From Halorarum halophilum (lineage in GTDB: Archaea > Halobacteriota > Halobacteria > Halobacteriales > Haloferacaceae): DNA of 64,000 nt. The position numbers and the translations under genes were made by a program. The first letter of the stretch is position 1. The number at the start of each line of letters is the position of its first letter. Below are positions 42,981-50,568 of this stretch, one piece after another. The stretch lies in contig NZ_CP058529.1 of NCBI RefSeq assembly GCF_013401515.1, positions 1,240,001-1,304,000 on the forward strand, read 5' to 3'. The notes beneath the pieces are model-generated. The model was not told where the DNA came from. It worked only from the letters and a program-made list of their open reading frames with translations, and ran no database searches.

Positions 42981-43089
42981 TTCAAGTACGAGGACGGGAT
43001 CACGGCCGCCGTGACGTGACCACCGCCCCGCGGCGCGACGCGGTCGCGCGGGACGCTGCCGCGGGGTGACGACCGTCCCGCCTGTTCGC
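42981..43089 (+). ncRNA. Candidate structured RNA element, copy B (strand uncertain)
   Basis: Second copy of the element at 4422-4567. It begins TTCAAGTACGA and ends CCCGCCTGTTCGC. Helices: outer CGGGA/TCCCG (42995-42999 with 43076-43080), hairpin TCACGGC/GCCGTGA (43000-43006 with 43008-43014), and a perfect 9-bp helix CCCCGCGGC/GCCGCGGGG (43026-43034 with 43058-43066). All three differ in sequence from copy A yet pair in the same order, while the linkers TGACCA and CGACCG are conserved. Read on the minus strand it would be in the leader of the NDH-2-like gene, ending about 50 bases before its ATG. Read on the plus strand it is free-standing. Confidence 0.42.
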
Positions 43090-43149
43090 AACGCCGTCAG
43101 CGACCGCGTTCGTCCCGGGACCGTATCTGCGGGCCGGACACCGACCGAG

Positions 43150-44142
43150 TCAGAACAGCGACTTCGACGCGGACAGCACCCGCGCCGGCCCGCCCAGCTC
43201 CCACACCTCGGTCTCGACGCCGACCTCGCTCACGCGCTCCTCGACCCGGTCCGCGTACTCGGCTGTCGTGTTCACGTATACGCTCGCGCCGGTGTCCGTC
43301 GAGAAGTAGACGGGCACGTCCTCCTCCTCGCGGAGCTCCCGGACCGCGTTGAAGGTGGCGATGGTCTCGGGCTGCCAGTACACCCAGCCGGACGGGCCGG
43401 TCATCGTCGTCGCCGTGAGCGACAGTGAGTCGTGCTCGGCGAGTTCGAAGACGTCGTCGAACGAGCCGCGGCGCAGGGCGTCGCGCATCCGCTGGATCTG
43501 CCCGTGGACGTGTGCCATCCGTGCGTCGAACATGTGGCTCGCCTCGGCCTCGCGGTGCGCCTCCTCGGTCTCCTTGTAGGCGGGGACGAGCGCGGTGACG
43601 ATGCGGAGGTCCTCCTCAGGGTCGAACGCGTCGCTCGCCTTCGTCTCGATGCGCTCGGAGCGGCAGTCGTGGTCGTTCATGCCCGCGTACAGGTGCGAGT
43701 ACGCGCCCGTGACCGCGCGGGCGGCCGACGAGGAGCCGCGCCGCGCGACCGTCGAGATCTCGGGCCGGGTCATGTCGAGGCCCGCGGCTTCGACGAGTGC
43801 CATCGCCAGCGCCGCGAAGCCCGAGGACGAGGAGCCGAACCCGACGTTCGACGGGAAGGAGTTCTCCGACTCGACGCGGACGGCGTGGTCGAAGTCGGCC
43901 AGTTCGCGGACGTGTTCGACGACGTGGGCGATGCGTTCGGCGCCGCGCCCGTCGACCGTCTCGCCGTCGATCCGGAACCGGTCCTCGGTCCCGTCGGGTT
44001 CCCACTCGACCGTAGTGGTCGTCCGCGACGGCGCGGTGCAGAGGCTGATGGAGTCGTGGTACGGGAGTCGCAGGTCCGGATCGCGCATCCCGTGGTACTT
44101 GACGAGGCCCTGGATGGGGTGGGCCGTCGCGGTCGCCTTCAT
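43150..44142 (-). CDS. mvaD: Phosphomevalonate decarboxylase
   Basis: A 330-residue GHMP-kinase-fold decarboxylase. It matches the haloarchaeal enzyme that, in the archaeal alternative mevalonate pathway demonstrated in Haloferax volcanii, decarboxylates mevalonate 5-phosphate to isopentenyl phosphate. Signature parts are the N-terminal GLVKYHGMRDPDLRLPYHDSI and the ATP-binding FPSNVGFGSSSSGFAALA. PVYFSTDTGASVYVNTT near the C-terminus is the equivalent of the conserved DAGPN region. The product feeds isopentenyl phosphate kinase for isoprenoid lipids and carotenoids. ATG 44142 gives the natural MKATATAHPIQG start. Confidence 0.92.
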   Translation of the reverse strand: MKATATAHPIQGLVKYHGMRDPDLRLPYHDSISLCTAPSRTTTTVEWEPDGTEDRFRIDGETVDGRGAERIAHVVEHVRELADFDHAVRVESENSFPSNVGFGSSSSGFAALAMALVEAAGLDMTRPEISTVARRGSSSAARAVTGAYSHLYAGMNDHDCRSERIETKASDAFDPEEDLRIVTALVPAYKETEEAHREAEASHMFDARMAHVHGQIQRMRDALRRGSFDDVFELAEHDSLSLTATTMTGPSGWVYWQPETIATFNAVRELREEEDVPVYFSTDTGASVYVNTTAEYADRVEERVSEVGVETEVWELGGPARVLSASKSLF

Positions 44143-44192
44143 ACCCGCCCGAGCGGACGGGCCGGGGTTAGGCGTTCCGGATGGCCGCGGGG

Positions 44193-45050
44193 TTACTCGT
44201 ACTCGTAGAAGCCCTGGCCCGTCTTCTTCCCCAGGTCGCCGGCGTCGACCTTCCGCTTGAGGAGGTAGGCGGGCTTGTACCGGTCGCCGAGCTCCTCGTG
44301 GAGCGTCCGGCTCGCGTCGAGACATATGTCGAGCCCGATGTGGTCCGCGAGTTCGAGCGGACCCATCGGGACGTTCGTCCCGAGTTTCATCCCTCGGTCC
44401 ATGTCCTCCTTCGAGGCGACGCCCTCGTCGTAGGCGCGGATGCCCTCGTTGATCCACGGCATCAGCACGCGGTTCGTCACGAAGCCGGGCTTGTCGTCGC
44501 TCTCCCACGTCTCCTTGCCCAGGTCCTCCGCGAACCAGTGGGCGAACTCCGTCACGTCGGGATCCGTCTTCTCGCCCACGACGACCTCGACGCCGCGCAT
44601 CACCGGGACCGGGTTCATGAAGTGGAGACCGACGACCATCTCGGGCCGGTCGGTCGCCGACGCGATGGTCGTGATCGAGAGCGTCGAGGTGTTCGTCGCG
44701 AGCACGACGTCGTCGTCGACGATCCCGTCGAGGTCCGCGAAGATATCGCGCTTCACGTCCATCTCCTCCACGGCGGCCTCGACGACGAGGTCCGCCTCCG
44801 CGAGGTCCCCGAGGGCGGTCGTGCCGGTGATCCGATCGCGGATCGTCCCCGGGTCCTCCTCCAGGTCGTCCTTCGCGGCCAGCCGCGAGAGCGAGTCGTC
44901 GATCGCCTCGAAGCCGTTGTCCAGGAACTCCCGTTCGATGTCGCGCATCACCACGTCGTAGCCGGCGGTCGCCGCGACCTGTGCGATGCCGTTGCCCATC
45001 GTCCCCGCCCCGATGACGGCGACCGTCTCGATGTCCGAGCGTCCGCGCAT
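44193..45050 (-). CDS. 3-Hydroxyacyl-CoA dehydrogenase
   Basis: A 285-residue NAD-dependent 3-hydroxyacyl-CoA dehydrogenase. The nucleotide fold VAVIGAGTMGNGIAQVAA is at residues 10-27, LATNTSTLSI and the catalytic His in HFMNPVPVM follow, and the C-terminal helical domain (PGFVTNRVLMPWINEG...) is complete. It acts in beta-oxidation or 3-hydroxybutyryl-CoA oxidation. It is 50 bases upstream of phosphomevalonate decarboxylase on the same strand, possibly cotranscribed; the pairing has no clear metabolic reason. Confidence 0.94.
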   Translation of the reverse strand: MRGRSDIETVAVIGAGTMGNGIAQVAATAGYDVVMRDIEREFLDNGFEAIDDSLSRLAAKDDLEEDPGTIRDRITGTTALGDLAEADLVVEAAVEEMDVKRDIFADLDGIVDDDVVLATNTSTLSITTIASATDRPEMVVGLHFMNPVPVMRGVEVVVGEKTDPDVTEFAHWFAEDLGKETWESDDKPGFVTNRVLMPWINEGIRAYDEGVASKEDMDRGMKLGTNVPMGPLELADHIGLDICLDASRTLHEELGDRYKPAYLLKRKVDAGDLGKKTGQGFYEYE

Positions 45051-45277
45051 ACGTTGTGATGCCGGCGGGGGGAGCCGTAAGGGTAGCGAAGGTCCCCCAC
45101 GCCGTCCGATGTATCACCGTCGGTAGCGGTTCGCTGGATCCCCGCTGAACACCCCCTCGTTGGGTCGGGAACACGGGGACGGAGGAGGGGTGCGTCGGAC
45201 AAATTATTCGATGGCGATAACCGGCACAGAAAGGTTAAGAACCAGGGCGCCAAGGCTTCCGCAACTGGTGAGCGCCC

Positions 45278-45901
45278 GTGACCGATGATGCACCCGACCC
45301 AACCGACATCAAGTACGTCGGACCGGCGACTGCCGCGGTGCTGGCCGACGCGCCGTTCGACGCCGCGGACGTTCGCGCCAAGAGCGTCTCGTTCCGCATG
45401 CTCATCGACGCGAGCGTGAACCCGGGCGTCGCGGCGCGGATCCGTCGCGAGCACTCGCTCTCCTGGTCGTTCAACTCGGAGGACTCGGAGGACCTGCGGC
45501 GCCGGTCCGCCCAGGTCCGCGGACTCGGCGATGCCGAACGGGCCTGGGTCGCCGCCGCCTCGGACGACTGGAGCGAGCGCGACCTCACACCGGTCGAGGG
45601 CGACGACGGCGAGGCGGCGTGGGTCGCCGCCTCAGCCGCGAACGCGGAGCAGGCGGCGGAGGCCGACGGGTCTGGCGATCCGGTCGCCGCGGAGTCGGCC
45701 TGGCGCGACCGCTCGCGTCCGACCCCGCTCACCGAACTCGACGGCGTCGACGAGGAGACGATCGCCGACCTCGCGGAGGCGGGCATCACCTCTGTCAGGT
45801 CGCTCTCGGCGGCGAACCCTGGGGAGGTCGCCGAGGCCCTGGACCGCGACGCCGACCGCGTCACGAACCTCCGGGACGCGGCCAGCGAGTACCTCGGGTG
45901 A
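45278..45901 (+). CDS. Helix-hairpin-helix domain protein
   Basis: A 207-residue acidic protein starting at GTG 45278. It carries helix-hairpin-helix-like modules at both ends: N-terminal DIKYVGPATAAVLADAPFDAADV (about 9-31) and C-terminal LDGVDEETIADLAEAGITSVRSL (about 153-175). The middle is Ala/Glu/Asp-rich with repeated AWVAA and AAWRDRS-type words. Such modules bind DNA non-specifically or mediate protein contacts. GGTTAAGA upstream may be its box A. It is divergent from the hydroxyacyl-CoA dehydrogenase gene. Confidence 0.8.
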   Translation: MTDDAPDPTDIKYVGPATAAVLADAPFDAADVRAKSVSFRMLIDASVNPGVAARIRREHSLSWSFNSEDSEDLRRRSAQVRGLGDAERAWVAAASDDWSERDLTPVEGDDGEAAWVAASAANAEQAAEADGSGDPVAAESAWRDRSRPTPLTELDGVDEETIADLAEAGITSVRSLSAANPGEVAEALDRDADRVTNLRDAASEYLG

Positions 45902-45939
45902 GCGACGGGACGGGAAGGCGTAATTCGATTCCGAGTTAA

Positions 45940-45975
45940 TTTCACACCACGCGTCACCGGACGCTTTATGTGAAA
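45940..45975 (+). promoter_or_regulatory. Symmetric palindrome overlapping the fba-fbp promoter
   Basis: TTTCACA-N4-GCGT-N6-ACGC-N4-TGTGAAA spans 36 bases with exact two-fold spacing: TTTCACA at 45940, GCGT at 45951, ACGC at 45961 and TGTGAAA at 45969. The box A (CTTTATG, about 45964-45970) overlaps its right half, 28-34 bases before ATG 45998. This fits an operator for a dimeric repressor controlling the gluconeogenic operon. I do not see the TACT-N7-GAGTA pattern of the haloarchaeal TrmB regulator here. Confidence 0.6.
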
Positions 45976-45997
45976 CGAAGCGCCATCACTCAACGAC

Positions 45998-46813
45998 ATG
46001 CTTCCCCACGCGGACGACGCCATAACCCGTGACGGCAAGGCCCTCATCCTCGCGTACGACCACGGCCTGGAGCACGGGCCGGTGGACTTCGAGCCGAACC
46101 CGGACACCGCCGACCCCGAGGCGGTGTGGGACCTCGCGACCCACGACGCCGTGTCCGCGTTCGCGGTCCAGAAGGGGATCGCCGAGGCGTACTACCCGTC
46201 CTACTCGGACGACGTATCGCTGCTCGCGAAGCTCAACGGCACGTCGAACATGTGGATGGGCGAACCGGACTCGGCGGTGAACTGGTCGGCCGAGTACGCC
46301 GCCGACCTCGGCGCGGACGCGATCGGCTTCACGCTGTACGGCGGGTCGAACTACGAGGTCGAGATGGCCGAGGAGTTCCGGGAGGCCCAGGAGACCGCCC
46401 GCGAGCACGACATGGGCGTCGTGATGTGGTCGTACCCGCGCGGACAGGGGATGAAGAACGACACCGCCGCGGACACCATCGCGTACGCGGCCCGGCAAGG
46501 GCTCGAACTCGGCGCCGACATCGCGAAGGTGAAGTACCCCGGCTCGGGCGAGGCGATGGCCCAGGCCTGCGAGATGGCCGCCCCGACGAAGGTCGTCATG
46601 TCGGGCGGGTCGAAGACCGACGACGCCGCGTTCCTCTCGACCGTCGAGAGCGCCATCTCCAACGGCGCCGCCGGCCTGGCCGTCGGCCGGAACGTGTTCC
46701 AGCGCGAGAACCCAATCGAGATCCTCGACGCGCTGGAGGCGGTCATCTACGACGGCAAGACGGCCAAGGAGGCCATCGAGCTGACGGGTGACGCCGCGCT
46801 CGCGGACGACTGA
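45998..46813 (+). CDS. fba: Class I (DhnA-type) fructose-bisphosphate aldolase
   Basis: A 271-residue archaeal class I aldolase. It begins [27 protein letters not shown], with DHG as a family hallmark, and the Schiff-base lysine is probably Lys177 in [10 protein letters not shown], the position used in characterised archaeal enzymes. WSYPRGQGM and [12 protein letters not shown] are phosphate-binding segments. The same fold includes the archaeal ADTH synthase of aromatic amino-acid synthesis. The adjacent bisphosphatase, overlapped by one base (TGATG), argues for the gluconeogenic aldolase. Transcription is probably controlled by the palindrome at 45940. Confidence 0.87.
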   Translation: MLPHADDAITRDGKALILAYDHGLEHGPVDFEPNPDTADPEAVWDLATHDAVSAFAVQKGIAEAYYPSYSDDVSLLAKLNGTSNMWMGEPDSAVNWSAEYAADLGADAIGFTLYGGSNYEVEMAEEFREAQETAREHDMGVVMWSYPRGQGMKNDTAADTIAYAARQGLELGADIAKVKYPGSGEAMAQACEMAAPTKVVMSGGSKTDDAAFLSTVESAISNGAAGLAVGRNVFQRENPIEILDALEAVIYDGKTAKEAIELTGDAALADD

Positions 46814-47664
46814 TGGGCGACGACGACGTCGTCACCCGAATCATGGAGACGGTCGCCCGGACGGCGCCGGAGGTCCGCCGCGGCCTCGTCGGCCGGCGGT
46901 CGTACCTCGACGAGGAGAACCCCTCGGGGGAGTCGATGCTCGCGGCCGACGACCACGCCGACGACCTGCTGGAGGACCGGCTGACGGGCATCGACGGCGT
47001 CGGCGCGTACGCCAGCGAGGAGCGCGAGGGCGTCGTCGACGCCGGGGAGGGCCTGTCGGTGACGTGCGACCCGCTCGACGGCTCCTCGAACCTCAAGCCG
47101 AACAACACGATGGGAACCATCGTCGGGGTGTACGACGCCCCCCTCCCGGCCGCCGGTCGGGAACTCGTCGCCGCCGCCTTCGTCCTCTACGGGCCGATCA
47201 CGACGATGATGGTCGCGCGCGGCGGGACGCCCACGGAGTACCTTGTCGACGAGGACGGCACGCGGGAAGAACTCCGCGACGTTGAACTCCCCGAGGACCC
47301 GACGGTGTACGGTTTCGGCGGCCGCGTCCCGGACTGGCGGGCTGACTTCGCGGCGTACGTCGACGAGGTCGAACGGGAGCTAAAGCTCCGGTACGGCGGC
47401 GCGATGATCGGCGACGTGAACCAGGTGCTCACCTACGGCGGCGTGTTCGCCTACCCGGCGCTCGAATCGAGCCCGAACGGGAAGCTCCGCCTGCAGTTCG
47501 AGGGCATCCCGATCGGCTACATCGTCGAGGCCGCCGGCGGGGCGTCCTCGGACGGATCCCGGTCGCTGCTCGAGGTCGAAGCGACGGAACTCCACCAGCG
47601 GACGCCGGTCCACGTCGGCAACGCGGAACTCGTCGACCGGCTGGAAGCGACGGTGACGCGCTAG
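46813..47664 (+). CDS. fbp: Class I fructose-1,6-bisphosphatase
   Basis: A 283-residue bisphosphatase of the FBPase/IMPase superfamily with class I features. Metal ligands are in SEE (Glu69-Glu70) and DPLDGSSN (86-93), followed by [27 protein letters not shown] and the late [17 protein letters not shown]. It catalyses the committed gluconeogenic step to fructose 6-phosphate. Its ATG overlaps the aldolase stop by one base, so the two are translationally coupled and form a compact gluconeogenesis operon. Confidence 0.93.
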   Translation: MGDDDVVTRIMETVARTAPEVRRGLVGRRSYLDEENPSGESMLAADDHADDLLEDRLTGIDGVGAYASEEREGVVDAGEGLSVTCDPLDGSSNLKPNNTMGTIVGVYDAPLPAAGRELVAAAFVLYGPITTMMVARGGTPTEYLVDEDGTREELRDVELPEDPTVYGFGGRVPDWRADFAAYVDEVERELKLRYGGAMIGDVNQVLTYGGVFAYPALESSPNGKLRLQFEGIPIGYIVEAAGGASSDGSRSLLEVEATELHQRTPVHVGNAELVDRLEATVTR

Positions 47665-47709
47665 CCGCATCCCGAAAGCGCTTCACGTGGTCGCCACAAG
47701 GTCGGTGCA

Positions 47710-47937
47710 ATGAGAGACCGGTACAAGGAACTCATGCTCCGCTCGTTCAAGGACGCGATGGACGTGGTCGACGCGTACAACGAGTGGGCGGGCGAGGCGT
47801 TCGACCAGCCCTCCCCCGTCCCGCCGCAGGCCGTGCCACAGGTCGCGATGGCGCTGTACCAGAGCCGGGTGATGGACGGCTGGGGCGGCGACGGCGGGTT
47901 CGACATCCCGGAGTTCGACGACCGGATGTTCGATTAG
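47710..47937 (+). CDS. Conserved small haloarchaeal protein
   Basis: A 75-residue protein beginning MRDRYKELMLRSFKDAMDVVDAYNEWAG. It is helical at the N-terminus and acidic, and ends in GFDIPEFDDRMFD. No domain of known function is recognised. It lies 45 bases after fbp on the same strand, possibly the tail of the operon, and is convergent with the DUF2061 gene. Confidence 0.65.
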   Translation: MRDRYKELMLRSFKDAMDVVDAYNEWAGEAFDQPSPVPPQAVPQVAMALYQSRVMDGWGGDGGFDIPEFDDRMFD

Positions 47938-48004
47938 GGCGCGGTCGAGCGTACGAGACCTCGGGAAGCGACAGCGGTTTCTTCTTATCGAGCTGCCAGT
48001 GAAC

Positions 48005-48229
48005 TCAGTCGATCCGCGCCCACAGCCGCTCGTAGCCGTAGTACGTGCCGGTCTTCACGACGTTGGCGACGATGCCGATGTTCAGCGCCTGTGTCAGGCT
48101 CCCCGTGACGAGCAGCGCGACGAGCACCGTTACGACCACCATGAGCAGGCGATAGCCGGCCGTCTTGACGAGCGACCGACGATGGCTCCGGGGCGGGAAC
48201 CACGTCGACTGGACGTCATGTAACCCCAT
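48005..48229 (-). CDS. DUF2061 family membrane protein
   Basis: A 74-residue DUF2061 protein: RRSLVKTAGYRLLMVVVTVLVALLVTGSL and LNIGIVANVVKTGTYYGYERLW are the two family segments, with a membrane helix at about 23-42 and a second amphipathic part. The function is unknown; in some bacteria such proteins lie next to sulfate-assimilation genes. ATG 48229 gives MGLHDVQSTWFPPRSH. It is divergent from the carboxyltransferase gene. Confidence 0.88.
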   Translation of the reverse strand: MGLHDVQSTWFPPRSHRRSLVKTAGYRLLMVVVTVLVALLVTGSLTQALNIGIVANVVKTGTYYGYERLWARID

Positions 48230-48335
48230 ACAATTACCTCGGAATGGATTAGCAAATAGATTCGGGTGCGCCTCCGCCGGCGCTCGGTCGGAGCGCATGG
48301 AAACTCCTTTGGGCAATTCTTGCACAGGAGTTCGT

Positions 48336-50108
48336 ATGAAGGTCCACGTGGGCGCAGGGGCGAGCGAGGAGGAGGCGAGCGCCATCGCGTCCGCACTCGC
48401 GGAGCACCTGGCGGTCGATATCGAGGTGTTCGCGGGCGAGAGCGACGAGCCGGCGGCGACCGCGTCCGCGCCCGAGCGGGAGTACCCGCTGGCGGACGAC
48501 CTCGGGCCGACCGACCGCGAGGGCGCGCTCCGCGAGGAGATCGCCGACATCCTCGAGGGGGGCCCGAAGAAGTACAGGGATCGACTCCCCGAGCAGGGGA
48601 AACTGTTCGTCCGCGACCGGCTCGACCTCTGGTTCGGCGGGGACGACGAGGGCGAGGCCGGTTCGGGTGGCCTGAAGTTCGAGGATGGCAAGTTCGCGCA
48701 CTTCGACGCGTGGCACCCCGACTCGCCGGACGTCGAGGAGTACGACGAGTCCGATCGGGTGCCCGCCGACGGGCTCATCACCGGCGCCGCGGAGTTCGAG
48801 GGGCGGGACGTCCACTTCATGGCGAACGACTTCACCGTAAAGGCGGGGTCGATGGCCGGCCGAGGGGTCGAGAAGTTCCTGCGGATGCAACAGCGCGCGC
48901 TGAAGAACGGCAAGCCGGTGCTGTACCTCATGGACTCCTCGGGCGGTCGCATCGACCAGCAGACGGGATTCTTCGCCAACCGCGAGGGCATCGGGAAGTA
49001 CTACTACAACCACTCGATGCTCTCGGGGCGCGTCCCGCAGGTCTGCGTGCTGTACGGCCCCTGCATCGCCGGCGCCGCCTACACGCCGGTGTTCGCCGAC
49101 TTCACGGTGATGGTCGAGGGGATGTCTGCGATGGCGATCGCCTCCCCCCGGATGGTGAAGATGGTCACCGGCGAGGAGATCGACATGCAGGACCTCGGCG
49201 GACCGGAGGTCCACGCGAAGCACTCCGGCAGCGCCGACCTCGTCGCCCGCGACGAGGAGCACGCCCGCGAACTCGTCGCACAGCTGATGACGTACCTGCC
49301 GGACAAGGCGGGCGAGAAACCCCCGCGGAGCGAGGCGAAACCGCCGAAGTACTCGCCCGAGGGCATCGACGAGCTGATCCCGGAGGCCCCGAACCGCCCG
49401 TACGACGTCCACGATCTGATCGAGCGCGTCGCCGACGCGGAGTCGGTGTTCGAACTCAAGCCCGACTACGGGGCGGAGATCGTCACCGCGTTCGTCCGCA
49501 TCGACGGCCGGCCGGTCGGCGTCGTCGCCAACCAGCCGACCCAGCGCTCGGGCGCCATCTTCCCCGACGCGGCCGAGAAGGCCGCGGAGTTCATCTGGAC
49601 CTGTGACGCCTACGAGGTGCCCCTGCTGTACCTCTGTGACACGCCGGGGTTCATGGCCGGCGCGGCGGTCGAGAAGGACGCCATCCTTGAGAAGGGGAAG
49701 AAGTTCATCTACGCGACCTCCTCCGCGACCGTCCCGAAGCAGACCGTGGTCGTCCGGAAGGCGTACGGCGCAGGCATCTACGCGATGGGCGGCCCCGCGT
49801 ACGAACCCGAATCCGTCATCGGCCTCCCGTCCGGTGAGATCGGCATCATGGGTCCCGAGGCGGCGATCAACGCGGTCTACGCGAACAAACTGGACGACAT
49901 CGAGGACGAGGCGGAGCGGCGGGAACGCGAGGCCGAACTCCGCGAGGAGTACCGGCGCGACATTGACGTCCACCGGATGGCCAGCGAGGTCGTCATCGAC
50001 GAGATCGTCCCGCCCTCGGCGCTCCGCGAGGAGCTCGTCCAGCGGTTCGACTTCTACGCGGACGTCGAGAAGTCCCTGCCCGACAAGAAGCACGGCACCG
50101 TGCTGTGA
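48336..50108 (+). CDS. Acyl-CoA carboxylase carboxyltransferase subunit
   Basis: A 590-residue biotin-dependent carboxyltransferase of the acetyl/propionyl/methylcrotonyl-CoA family, larger than the usual ~515 residues because of an N-terminal ~70-residue acidic extension. The N-lobe has KAGSMAGRGVEKFLRMQQRALKNGKPVLYLMDSSGGRI and the C-lobe GVVANQPTQRSGAIFPDAAEKAAEF and YLCDTPGFMAGAAVE. It transfers a carboxyl group from biotin carrier protein to an acyl-CoA. The substrate cannot be told, and no biotin carboxylase gene lies beside it. An AGGAG sequence lies upstream of ATG 48336. Confidence 0.9.
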   Translation: MKVHVGAGASEEEASAIASALAEHLAVDIEVFAGESDEPAATASAPEREYPLADDLGPTDREGALREEIADILEGGPKKYRDRLPEQGKLFVRDRLDLWFGGDDEGEAGSGGLKFEDGKFAHFDAWHPDSPDVEEYDESDRVPADGLITGAAEFEGRDVHFMANDFTVKAGSMAGRGVEKFLRMQQRALKNGKPVLYLMDSSGGRIDQQTGFFANREGIGKYYYNHSMLSGRVPQVCVLYGPCIAGAAYTPVFADFTVMVEGMSAMAIASPRMVKMVTGEEIDMQDLGGPEVHAKHSGSADLVARDEEHARELVAQLMTYLPDKAGEKPPRSEAKPPKYSPEGIDELIPEAPNRPYDVHDLIERVADAESVFELKPDYGAEIVTAFVRIDGRPVGVVANQPTQRSGAIFPDAAEKAAEFIWTCDAYEVPLLYLCDTPGFMAGAAVEKDAILEKGKKFIYATSSATVPKQTVVVRKAYGAGIYAMGGPAYEPESVIGLPSGEIGIMGPEAAINAVYANKLDDIEDEAERREREAELREEYRRDIDVHRMASEVVIDEIVPPSALREELVQRFDFYADVEKSLPDKKHGTVL

Positions 50109-50568
50109 ACCGGGTCTGACGCTCCGCGACGCGGTGGAGTCCGAGATGGGGTCGCTCGATCGCCGGTCGGGGCCACGCGGCCGTTCTTGCTGGTAACTAT
50201 CCGGTGTCAGTCGGTAGCTAAACCACGGTTACCCCGGCGCTGACCCGTAAATTCCGCCGAAGTATTCCTGACCGCTTCTGTTGGTTGAACTACGTGTCCC
50301 CGTGCCGTCGCTCGGTTTCGTGTTGGAACTCGGGATTCGGTCGATAATGCTCGATCAGTGACCGTAGTGATAGTCGGGCTATAGTGCCGATAACCGGCAG
50401 TAGATCGCCCCATCTCGAACCCCTCTACGGTTATCACATTTATACTGATACTATAGACTATCCAACTATTTCCCGTCCCTCCGGGGTCGATGCACCCCGG
50501 TCGGGGTCACACCGAGATGACCGAACCATGCCTACGCAACGAATCGAGTTGAAACGGAGCCCGCGCAC
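50109..50568. other. 460-base regulatory region before the giant surface protein
   Basis: No gene is supported. AT content is higher than around it. TTTATA at 50439-50444 is the probable box A, giving a start near 50468 and a leader of about 100 bases. The region from 50350 to 50460 repeats words such as CTATAG and GATAAC/GATACT, possibly regulator contacts. The leader carries a strong hairpin (separate entry). Confidence 0.5.
50481..50500 (+). promoter_or_regulatory. 5' leader hairpin of the giant surface-protein gene
   Basis: CCGGGGT (50481-50487) and ACCCCGG (50494-50500) form a perfect 7-bp stem with a 6-base loop, 12 bases after the predicted transcript start and 68 bases before the ATG. 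Long structured leaders are unusual in haloarchaea, where most messages are leaderless. It may stabilise the long message or control translation. Confidence 0.45.

Noticed and set aside
45902-45997. TrmB-type operator for the gluconeogenic operon
   Set aside because: I looked for the TACT-N7-GAGTA pattern known for haloarchaeal TrmB and did not find it; the symmetric palindrome has different half-sites.
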